DNA from: Acidobacteria bacterium CG_4_9_14_3_um_filter_49_7
GTDB lineage: Bacteria; Acidobacteriota; Holophagae; Thermotomaculales; Thermotomaculaceae
Direction of reading: 5' to 3'
Assembly: GCA_002789615.1 (NCBI GenBank)
Contig: PFTO01000112.1
Coordinates: 1 to 11,481 of the forward strand
DNA: 11,481 nt
In this document: one piece after another, positions 1 through 5,826 of the stretch
Layout: every line of letters begins with the position of its first letter
How positions within the stretch are numbered: the first letter of the stretch is position 1
Made by a program: the position numbers and the translations under genes
The notes under the pieces: generated by a model
Seen by the model: the letters and a program-made list of their open reading frames with translations, nothing else
Databases searched by the model: none
Told to the model about the DNA's origin: nothing

Positions 1-2
1 GC

Positions 3-293
3 TCTCTTCTGGGACTTTCAGCTCTTGCCTGGCTGGTGCTGGTACAGATTCGACGAAGGGAACGATTGCGGGAAGCTGTCCTTATAGCGGCACGGCCCAT
101 GAAACAGCACAGAAAAGACCACCCTCAATTCCTGTACTGCCCGCTTTTACGGGGTGTTCAGTTGATGTTTGAAGGGGTAAAGCGGGTTTTGCGCTTTCGC
201 GTTACCCGGGAAGAGCGTGCTTTGAAGGATTTTCGTGCTTCAGAACGACCACTCTGGACGCCCTGGCAGAAGGAGGCTGAAATTATGGGGTAA
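3..293 (+). CDS. C-terminal end of an unrecognised protein (truncated by window edge)
   Basis: The reading frame is open from the left edge and ends at TAA 291-293, so only the last 96 codons are visible. The first ~12 residues (SLLGLSALAWLVLV) are hydrophobic and look like the end of a membrane segment. A strongly basic stretch (QIRRRERLRE) follows directly, as expected for a cytoplasmic tail under the positive-inside rule. The rest is Arg/Lys-rich and soluble, ending in PLWTPWQKEAEIMG. An internal ATG at 36 is not a convincing start because coding-like sequence continues upstream. The TAA overlaps a downstream ATG (TAATG, 291-295). I do not recognise the family; a polytopic membrane enzyme or glycosyltransferase tail is possible but unproven. 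Confidence 0.55.
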   Translation, partial: SLLGLSALAWLVLVQIRRRERLREAVLIAARPMKQHRKDHPQFLYCPLLRGVQLMFEGVKRVLRFRVTREERALKDFRASERPLWTPWQKEAEIMG

Positions 294-366
294 TGCCAGA
301 AATGCCAAACTTGATATTACTTACTAAAGGTGGGATCATGACTACACTTTTTAGAAAGGATGTTAA

Positions 367-549
367 TATGGGAGCGGGAAGATTAGCTCGAAACGGCCCT
401 ATAAGGAGGCCTTTTCCCACGGGAAGAGCTGCGGGATCATCCTGGAAGGCGCAGAAAAGCATTTTGATCCTGAAGTGATCCATGCTTTCAAGGATGTCGC
501 ACCGGAATTTGCCGAAACCCGAAAACGGATGGATGATCACGAAGCATGA
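367..549 (+). pseudogene. Remnant of an HD-GYP domain protein (C-terminal end only)
   Basis: Frame 1 is open from just after TAA 364-366 to TGA 547-549 and encodes 60 residues without a usable start codon. The peptide contains SSKRPYKEAFSHGK, then CGIILEGAEKHFDPEVIHAF. This is the recognisable C-terminal end of HD-GYP cyclic-di-GMP phosphodiesterases of the RpfG/response-regulator kind (SKRPYKxAFSHEKA...GxGxHFDPxVVxAF). The metal-binding HD motif and the GYP motif lie further upstream in the family and are absent here, so the fragment cannot be an active phosphodiesterase. The sequence 5' of it (293-366) does not continue the domain in any frame, suggesting a deletion or rearrangement joint near 367-385. 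A separate 61-codon frame starting at ATG 293 crosses the region but has no recognisable content. The stop codon abuts ATG 550, 15 bp before the aconitase start. Confidence 0.7.
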
Positions 550-564
550 ATGAGAGGAGTCAAA

Positions 565-3225
565 ATGAATTTCAAAAAACAGCTGCTACTGGACGGTAAA
601 ACATTTACCATCGTAAGCCTGAAAGAAATTGAAGCCGCAGGTCTGGGCAACATGTCTCGCCTGCCTTTTTCCATCCGCGTCCTGTTGGAAAATCTGGCAC
701 GGAACATGGACGGGGAAATTATTACAGAAGCCGATGTACGGGAACTGGCCAACTGGCAGCCGCACTATACCGAAAAGCGGGAGATTGCGTGGTTCCCAAG
801 TCGAGTTGTGATGCAGGATTTCACCGGCGTTCCGGCAGTCGTGGATCTCGCCGTGCTGCGTGACGCACTGGCAGACCTTGGGGGAGATCCAAAAATGGTA
901 AGTCCCATGGTGCCGGTGGATCTCGTGGTAGACCATTCGGTTCAGGTTGATTTTTTTGGCAGCAAAGATGCCTATGAAAAAAACCTCGAACGGGAATACC
1001 AGCGCAATGGTGAACGGTATCAACTTCTGAAATGGGCCAGATCCGCGTTCAGGAACTTTCGCATATTTCCGCCCGGAGCCGGGATTGTCCATCAGGTGAA
1101 CCTGGAATATCTTGCGACGGTTGTCGCAACCCGCCACGAAGGGGAACAGCAATTCGCCTTTCCCGATACCCTGATTGGCACGGATTCCCACACAACCATG
1201 ATCAACGGCATCAGCGTGCTGGGTTGGGGCGTAGGCGGCATTGAAGCAGAGGCCGTCATGCTCGGGCAACCTTACTATATGACCATCCCGGAAGTAGTTG
1301 GCGTTCGACTCACCGGAAAGGTACGGGAAGGGGTTACCACAACCGACGTCGTACTGGCCATCACCGAAAGACTGCGACGGGAAAAGGTTGTGGAAAAGTT
1401 TGTAGAATATTTCGGGCCCGGCGTCAAAGAGCTGCCCCTCGCGGACCGTGCCACAATTTCCAATATGTCACCGGAATATGGGGCGACCTGCGGTTTTTTC
1501 CCCATTGACGAACAGACTCTGACCTATCTTCGCATGACAGATCGGATTGATGAGGCAAAGCTAGTGAAAGCCTATGCCAGGGCCCAGGGCATCTTCTTTG
1601 AAGGAGGCGAAACCCCGGACTACAGTTCTGTAGTGAACGTAAACCTCAGTGACATTGTACCTGCAGTGGCCGGGCCGTCCCGCCCCCAGGATCGGGTGAT
1701 TCTACCGGAACTACCTGAGAGCTTTGAGAAAAGCCGCCGGATCATTCGAGACGGTAATGCCAGAGAAACGACCCTGAATATGGAGAATGAGTCCTTTACG
1801 CTGAAAGACGGCAGCGTGGTAATTGCCGCCATCACGTCCTGCACAAACACGTCCAACCCGGCGGTGATGATTGCGGCCGGGCTTCTGGCAAAAAAAGCAG
1901 TGGAAGCCGGATTAAGTGTCCCTTCATTTGTCAAAACTTCGCTGGCCCCAGGTTCCAGGGTTGTAACCGAATACCTGGAGCAGGCCGGTCTTCTCCCCTA
2001 TCTGGAAAGGCTGGGATTCAATATTGTGGGCTACGGATGTACAACCTGCATCGGAAACAGTGGGCCACTGCCGGGAGAAATCCGGAATCTGGTTGTGGAA
2101 AACGATCTGGTCGCCACCGCAGTTCTCTCGGGTAACCGTAATTTTGAAGCCAGGATCAACCCCGATGTCAAAGCAAACTATCTGGCTTCCCCGCCTCTTG
2201 TAATTGCTTTTGCCCTGGCCGGCCGGGTAAACCTGGATCTCAGTTCAGAACCGATGGCTTTCTCAAAGGGGAAACCGGTATATCTGAAAGACCTGTGGCC
2301 GACAAATGAAGAAATTCAGCAGGTAATTTCCAGCATCATCCGTCCTGAAATGTTCAGGGAAAAGTACACCGGAATCACGGAAGGAGACCGGTTCTGGCAT
2401 GCCCTGCCCGCTCCAGACGGTGACCGGTTCAAATGGGTGCCGGATTCAACTTACATACGAAAACCACCTTTTTTTGAAGGGATGGGACGGGAGGCGAAAC
2501 CGCTGGAGCACATTGAAAATGCCCGATGCCTGCTTTCACTGGGGGATTCAGTAACCACAGACCACATCTCTCCCGCGGGGGCAATTCCGGCTGACTATCC
2601 GGCAGGGCTTTACCTGCAGGAGCATGGCGTCCCGATCCATGAATTCAATACCTATGGATCCCGCCGGGGCAACCATGAGGTCATGATGCGGGGAACTTTT
2701 GCCAATGTCCGTATCAAGAACGAACTGGCCGCACCAAAAGAAGGCGGATACACCCGACGACTGCCGGAAGGTGAAGAGGCCTTTGTGTTTGATGCCGCAA
2801 TGGACTATCAGAAAAACGGCACCCATCTTATTGTACTGGCTGGTCGGGAATACGGGACCGGATCATCAAGAGACTGGGCAGCCAAAGGCACTCAGCTCCT
2901 CGGAATAAAGGCCGTTCTGGCTCAGTCCTACGAGCGAATTCACCGTTCCAATCTGGTGGGAATGGGCGTATTGCCCCTCCAGTTCATGGAAGGTGAAAAT
3001 ACAGAAACCCATAAGCTTTCCGGCAAAGAACAGTTCACAGTAAATGGAATAAGGGAACTGAAACCGGGTGGATCAGTCACCATCAAAGTGGAAGGGGACA
3101 AGGGTGAATACTCCTTTGAAGCCCGGGTTCGGCTGGATACCGATGTAGAACTGAAGTACTTTCGCCATGGTGGGATTCTCCCTTACGTCCTTCGCCAGAT
3201 GGCAGATCAGAACAGCGAAGCATAG
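565..3225 (+). CDS. acnA: Aconitate hydratase A (aconitase, AcnA/IRP type)
   Basis: This TCA-cycle enzyme interconverts citrate and isocitrate through cis-aconitate, using a [4Fe-4S] cluster in the cytoplasm. I chose ATG 565 (886 aa, MNFKKQLLL) over ATG 550 because GAGAGGAG at 552-559 gives a good Shine-Dalgarno spacing of 5 nt. The N-terminal aconitase domains include DSHTTMINGISVLGWGVGG near residues 207-225. The three cluster ligands are visible: Cys426 in SCTNTSNP, and Cys492 and Cys495 in YGCTTCIGNSG. The swivel domain begins around GDSVTTDHISPAG (660-672), and substrate-site residues appear in REYGTGSSRDW (761-771). The length matches the AcnA/IRP1 family (about 890 aa), not AcnB. It follows the HD-GYP remnant and precedes a small Cys-rich ORF and a terminator. 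All key residues are intact, so it should be functional. Confidence 0.97.
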   Translation: MNFKKQLLLDGKTFTIVSLKEIEAAGLGNMSRLPFSIRVLLENLARNMDGEIITEADVRELANWQPHYTEKREIAWFPSRVVMQDFTGVPAVVDLAVLRDALADLGGDPKMVSPMVPVDLVVDHSVQVDFFGSKDAYEKNLEREYQRNGERYQLLKWARSAFRNFRIFPPGAGIVHQVNLEYLATVVATRHEGEQQFAFPDTLIGTDSHTTMINGISVLGWGVGGIEAEAVMLGQPYYMTIPEVVGVRLTGKVREGVTTTDVVLAITERLRREKVVEKFVEYFGPGVKELPLADRATISNMSPEYGATCGFFPIDEQTLTYLRMTDRIDEAKLVKAYARAQGIFFEGGETPDYSSVVNVNLSDIVPAVAGPSRPQDRVILPELPESFEKSRRIIRDGNARETTLNMENESFTLKDGSVVIAAITSCTNTSNPAVMIAAGLLAKKAVEAGLSVPSFVKTSLAPGSRVVTEYLEQAGLLPYLERLGFNIVGYGCTTCIGNSGPLPGEIRNLVVENDLVATAVLSGNRNFEARINPDVKANYLASPPLVIAFALAGRVNLDLSSEPMAFSKGKPVYLKDLWPTNEEIQQVISSIIRPEMFREKYTGITEGDRFWHALPAPDGDRFKWVPDSTYIRKPPFFEGMGREAKPLEHIENARCLLSLGDSVTTDHISPAGAIPADYPAGLYLQEHGVPIHEFNTYGSRRGNHEVMMRGTFANVRIKNELAAPKEGGYTRRLPEGEEAFVFDAAMDYQKNGTHLIVLAGREYGTGSSRDWAAKGTQLLGIKAVLAQSYERIHRSNLVGMGVLPLQFMEGENTETHKLSGKEQFTVNGIRELKPGGSVTIKVEGDKGEYSFEARVRLDTDVELKYFRHGGILPYVLRQMADQNSEA

Positions 3226-3297
3226 CGCCGCCGTGGAAGGTGGATAGTGGATAGCTCAGAAAGGGAAAAGAGCTAAGAAACTTACCGGGGAGAGAAG

Positions 3298-3372
3298 ATG
3301 GGGGCATTGATTATCGGGGCAGGTGCCCTGCTGCTCGGCTTTGCAATGATGGTCACCGGTGTCCGGCTCTAG
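3298..3372 (+). CDS. Tiny single-pass membrane ORF, possibly the 5' half of an amber-interrupted gene
   Basis: ATG 3298 is preceded by GGGGAGAG (3287-3294) and opens 24 codons, MGALIIGAGALLLGFAMMVT plus GVRL, ending at TAG 3370-3372. The peptide is almost entirely hydrophobic and could span the membrane once. The same frame continues without another stop for 52 further codons that encode a cysteine-rich segment (described separately). A short transmembrane helix followed by a Cys-rich tail is the layout of small proteins such as NqrM (DUF539) or the FeoB-associated Cys-rich membrane proteins, but I cannot assign either family. It lies 72 bp downstream of acnA and is probably on the same transcript. 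It could be a genuine micro-protein or half of a decayed gene. Confidence 0.4.
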   Translation: MGALIIGAGALLLGFAMMVTGVRL

Positions 3373-3378
3373 CAGCGC

Positions 3379-3531
3379 ATGCAGAAAGAAGGTTGTGGGT
3401 GTGACGTAAACCCTTTTGCGAACGAATCCGGATGTGCCTGTGGCGGGAGCTGCGCTGCAACAACTGAAAGAAAGACTGAATCAATAGAAAAGGGGACGAA
3501 AATTCGTCCCCTTTTCAGTTTCACAAATTAA
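3379..3531 (+). pseudogene. Cysteine-rich tail ORF, in frame with the preceding membrane ORF
   Basis: In the same frame as the 3298 ORF and two codons after its TAG, ATG 3379 opens 50 codons. They contain five cysteines in two clusters, EGCGCD (3388-3405) and SGCACGGSC (3427-3453), a pattern typical of metal or Fe-S binding tails. No Shine-Dalgarno site precedes ATG 3379. After the cysteine clusters the frame runs through both arms of the terminator hairpin (3488-3515), and its stop (TAA 3529-3531) lies beyond the hairpin. An mRNA ended at the terminator would therefore lack the stop codon. A one-base frame change near the end would instead stop at TAG 3485-3487, before the hairpin. I read this as the 3' part of a gene broken by the amber codon and probably a frameshift, though readthrough or reinitiation cannot be excluded. 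Confidence 0.4.
3488..3515. terminator. Bidirectional rho-independent terminator between convergent acnA and serA
   Basis: This is a perfect inverted repeat: AAAAGGGGACGAA (3488-3500), AA, TTCGTCCCCTTTT (3503-3515). The G+C-rich core is flanked by A and T runs on both sides, so it gives a stem followed by a U tract on either strand. It sits between the plus-strand acnA unit and the end of the minus-strand serA gene, and can end transcripts from both. Confidence 0.85.
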
Positions 3532-3535
3532 CCGA

Positions 3536-4462
3536 TTACTTGTTGACCTGAAAAGCTGTATCTCCCTTTTCAAAAAAACCGAGAATCTGGTTGGCGGCCG
3601 CCAGCGCAGCGTTCACATTGGCTTCCAGGGTCTGGGCACCCATCTTCTTGGCGGTAAAATAGACCTGATCGGGATACGTTGACAGGAGTTCATCCTTGCA
3701 ATCCGGTGCAATATCAGACACATAGCGGAAATCCGTGCGTTTTTCCAGCATTTTCTTCAGCCCGTCCTCGTCAATTACCTCTTTTCTCGCCGTGTTCACC
3801 ACCATTGCGCCTTCCTTCATCCGGGACATCAGGGCAAAGTTGATGGATTTGATGGTGGACTTAATTGCCGGAATATGCAGCGAAACAAAGTCGCACCGGT
3901 CATACAGTGCTTCGACGGAATCCACCGGCTCTACACCGTCAGTCCGGATGGAATCCTCTGAAACAAACGGGTCGTACGCCAGCACATCCATACCGAAGCC
4001 ATGGGCAACCCGCGCCACGTTCCGACCGACATTTCCATAAGCCTGCAGCCCCAGGGTTTTCCCCTTCAGTTCAGTACCGGCCTTGCCGGAATAACCACGG
4101 CGTACCATGAATACCATCAGGCCGAACACCAGCTCCGCAACAGCGTTGGAATTCTGTCCGGGGGTGTTCATCACTACAATGCCTTTTTCCGACGCGGCTT
4201 CCAGATCCACATTGTCGTATCCGGCGCCCGCCCTCACAATAATCTTGAGATTTGGAGCATTCTCAATAACCTCCCGGGTTACCTTGTCACTGCGAATAAT
4301 CAACGCCTCCACATCGGGCACGGCACTGATAAACGCCTGCTGATCCGGATACTTTTCCAGAACCTTCAATTCGTACCCTGCGCCTTCCACTATCTTCCGA
4401 ATCCCGTCCACTGCAACCGGCGCAAACGGTTTAACTGTCGCAACCATTATCTTTCTTGACAT
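3536..4462 (-). CDS. serA: D-3-phosphoglycerate dehydrogenase, short ACT-less type
   Basis: This enzyme oxidises 3-phosphoglycerate to 3-phosphohydroxypyruvate with NAD+, the first step of serine synthesis. The 308 residues comprise a D-2-hydroxyacid dehydrogenase catalytic core with no C-terminal ACT regulatory domain. VRAGAGYDNVD (76-86), the NAD loop AYGNVG (141-146), NTARKEVIDE (223-232, Arg226) and KKMGAQT (272-278) closely follow the short Bacteroides-type SerA. Two features are unusual for the superfamily. The usual GxGxxG begins with Ala, and the catalytic His of the common PHxG motif is replaced by Lys in KKMG, as described for the lysine-type (IIIK) phosphoglycerate dehydrogenases. 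ATG 4462 is preceded on the minus strand by GGGAGGGGG with good spacing. It appears monocistronic, with a terminator on each side. Another 2-hydroxyacid dehydrogenase substrate is possible but less likely. Confidence 0.88.
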   Translation of the reverse strand: MSRKIMVATVKPFAPVAVDGIRKIVEGAGYELKVLEKYPDQQAFISAVPDVEALIIRSDKVTREVIENAPNLKIIVRAGAGYDNVDLEAASEKGIVVMNTPGQNSNAVAELVFGLMVFMVRRGYSGKAGTELKGKTLGLQAYGNVGRNVARVAHGFGMDVLAYDPFVSEDSIRTDGVEPVDSVEALYDRCDFVSLHIPAIKSTIKSINFALMSRMKEGAMVVNTARKEVIDEDGLKKMLEKRTDFRYVSDIAPDCKDELLSTYPDQVYFTAKKMGAQTLEANVNAALAAANQILGFFEKGDTAFQVNK

Positions 4463-4524
4463 AATCCCCCTCCCATCTCCTCAAAAATTGCTCCTCAACT
4501 GTAACGCACACTGTCAAAAGGGAC

Positions 4525-4554
4525 AAGTTTAAGTTTGAGCCTGAGTTTGAATTG
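4525..4554 (+). repeat. Degenerate 6-bp repeat array (RAGTYY), copy 1
   Basis: Units AAGTTT, AAGTTT, GAGCCT, GAGTTT and a weaker GAATTG run head to tail. With copy 2 on the opposite side it flanks the aldo/keto reductase terminator as an imperfect inverted repeat, so the two could extend that hairpin. No coding frame or known element explains it. Confidence 0.6.
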
Positions 4555-4556
4555 GG

Positions 4557-4588
4557 AAAGAAAAAAGAGAGACTCGTCTCTTTCTTTA
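4557..4588 (-). terminator. Terminator of the aldo/keto reductase gene (minus strand)
   Basis: On the plus strand, AAAG plus an A-run and GAGAGAC (4557-4573) face GTCTCTTTCTTT (4576-4587) across a very small loop (effectively CTCG). Read on the minus strand, the stem AAAGAAAGAGAC is followed by GTCTCTCTTTTTTCTTT, giving a U-rich tail. It lies 37 bp after the reductase stop codon. Confidence 0.7.
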
Positions 4589-4609
4589 CTTAAACTTAAA
4601 CTCGAACTC
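4586..4609 (-). repeat. Degenerate 6-bp repeat array (RAGTYY), copy 2
   Basis: On the plus strand the units are TTACTT, AAACTT, AAACTC and GAACTC; on the minus strand these read as GAGTTC, GAGTTT, AAGTTT and AAGTAA. It lies between the reductase stop codon and its terminator hairpin, inverted relative to copy 1. Confidence 0.6.
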
Positions 4610-4624
4610 ATCCCCACTTTGATT

Positions 4625-5626
4625 CTACGCGCCGCGAAAGTCCGGTTCCGGTACCGGGCGGTTGGCAACAATCTTTTCGATTTCGCCCATCACATCGCTC
4701 GTGAGAAGCGGTACGTCGTCCAGAGCTTTCATATTTTCCACGACCTGTTCAGAGCGGGATGCGCCGGTAATAACGGTCGAAACATGGGGATTTTCCAAAC
4801 ACCACGCAAGGGCAAGGCGCGCCAGAGGAATCCCAAGTTCATCAGCCACGGTCTGCAACTTTCTGGCCTTGTCGATTTTCGCCTTTCCTTCAGGTGTGTC
4901 CATGATGTTTTCCTTCAGCCACTTATAGCTGGAGAGGGACAGGCGGCTGCCTTCAGGAATTCCCTTGCTGTATTTCCCAGTGAGAATTCCGCTGGCCAGC
5001 GGACTCCAGATGGTTGTTCCCAACCCGATCCGGTCATAGAGCCGGATATATTCTTTCTCGATCCGCTCCCGCCTCAAGAGGTTATACTGGGGCTGTTCCA
5101 TTAAAGGCGGGACCATGCCGTTTGCTTTTGCTATGTGCCAGGCATCCATAATCATGTCTGCCGGCCATTCACTGGTCCCCCAGTACATGGCCTTCCCTTC
5201 AACAATCAGCTGATTCATGGCACGGACCGTTTCTTCCACCGGAGTGTAAAAGTCCGGCCGATGGCAGAACACCAGATCTACATAATCCATTTCCAATCGC
5301 TTTAAGGCAGCGTCCATTCCCTCTTTAACGTGTTTCGCATGCACACCCTGATCGTTGGCCCCTTCTCCGCCCCAGAAAATTTTTGTACTGATCACAAGGT
5401 CGGAACGCTTCCATCCCAGTTTGCGGATGACCCTGCCCATCATTTCCTCTGCTACGCCATGTCCATACACTTCCGCGTTGTCAAAGAAGTTCACACCGGC
5501 GTCATATGCCGCCTTCATGCAGGCTTCTGCCGTCTCATCTCCAATCTGGTCCCCGAAGGTCACCCAAGCACCAAAACTCAACGCCGAAACCCGAAGACCT
5601 GATCTTCCCAGTTGTCGATATTCCAT
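4625..5626 (-). CDS. Aldo/keto reductase, voltage-gated K+ channel beta-subunit-like (AKR6 type)
   Basis: This is a NADPH-dependent reductase of aldehydes and ketones with a TIM-barrel fold, predicted cytoplasmic. The 333 residues match the length of the family and begin with the typical MEYRQLGRSGLRVSALSFG. The catalytic tetrad is complete: Asp49 and Tyr54 in FFDNAEVYG, Lys82 in STKIFWGG, and His122 in FCHRPD. YWGTSEWP and WSPLASGILTGKY are strand/loop motifs characteristic of the Kv-beta/YghZ-like branch. TGASRSEQV near residue 280 is the expected cofactor phosphate-binding segment. The start at ATG 5626 is supported by GGGAGGA on the minus strand, spaced by 6-7 nt. It is a single-gene unit with its own candidate promoter and terminator. 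The physiological substrate cannot be told from sequence; methylglyoxal or similar aldehydes are reported for relatives. Confidence 0.92.
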   Translation of the reverse strand: MEYRQLGRSGLRVSALSFGAWVTFGDQIGDETAEACMKAAYDAGVNFFDNAEVYGHGVAEEMMGRVIRKLGWKRSDLVISTKIFWGGEGANDQGVHAKHVKEGMDAALKRLEMDYVDLVFCHRPDFYTPVEETVRAMNQLIVEGKAMYWGTSEWPADMIMDAWHIAKANGMVPPLMEQPQYNLLRRERIEKEYIRLYDRIGLGTTIWSPLASGILTGKYSKGIPEGSRLSLSSYKWLKENIMDTPEGKAKIDKARKLQTVADELGIPLARLALAWCLENPHVSTVITGASRSEQVVENMKALDDVPLLTSDVMGEIEKIVANRPVPEPDFRGA

Positions 5627-5668
5627 TTTCTGTTCCTCCCGTAATTCTGTTTTCCACCATTTCCTGCA

Positions 5669-5696
5669 ATTGTATCATCTCCGGCGGATGGAACAA
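5669..5696 (-). promoter_or_regulatory. Candidate sigma-70 promoter for the aldo/keto reductase
   Basis: On the minus strand TTGTTC (complement of 5691-5696) and TACAAT (complement of 5669-5674) are 16 bp apart, 43-70 bp upstream of the start codon. The -10 matches consensus at 5 of 6 positions and the -35 at 4 of 6 or fewer. Confidence 0.4.
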
Positions 5697-5731
5697 GTGG
5701 AGACCAGGTCGATGTTGAATAAAAAGAAGAA

Positions 5732-5766
5732 AAAAGGGCAGGGAATTGTGCATTCCCCGCCCTTTT
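5732..5766 (-). terminator. Terminator of the tricorn-like protease gene (minus strand)
   Basis: AAAAGGGCAGGGAAT (5732-5746) and ATTCCCCGCCCTTTT (5752-5766) form a 15-bp stem with one A-C mismatch and the loop TGTGC. On the minus strand it is followed by TTTTTTCTTCTTTTTATT, a strong U tract. It lies 60 bp beyond the protease stop codon. Confidence 0.85.
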
Positions 5767-5785
5767 CTAAATCTCATCTGAGATC

Positions 5786-5809
5786 GAACTTAAACTCAGA
5801 CTTAAACTT
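5786..5809 (-). repeat. Degenerate 6-bp repeat array (RAGTYY), copy 3
   Basis: On the plus strand the units are GAACTT, AAACTC, AGACTT and AAACTT; on the minus strand these read AAGTTT, AAGTCT, GAGTTT and AAGTTC. As with copy 2, it sits between a minus-strand stop codon and that gene's terminator. A small palindrome ATCTCA-TC-TGAGAT (5771-5784) lies beside it. Confidence 0.6.
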
Positions 5810-5826
5810 GATTTTCCCTCCCATTC

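Noticed and set aside
311..339. TTGATA-N17-GATCAT as a possible promoter for acnA
   Set aside because: The spacing is ideal but the -10 is poor and no other evidence supports it.
586..1269. Long minus-strand open frame (227 codons) inside acnA
   Set aside because: It is antisense to a clear aconitase with intact cluster ligands, and it has no recognisable domain.
4001..4459. Plus-strand open frame (152 codons) opposite serA
   Set aside because: It is the complement of a well-conserved dehydrogenase, and its translation is low-similarity His/Arg-rich sequence.
4512..4517. Perfect TTGACA on the minus strand upstream of serA
   Set aside because: No acceptable -10 lies 16-18 bp downstream; the nearby TTGTCC-N17-TACAGT alternative is also weak, so no promoter is called.
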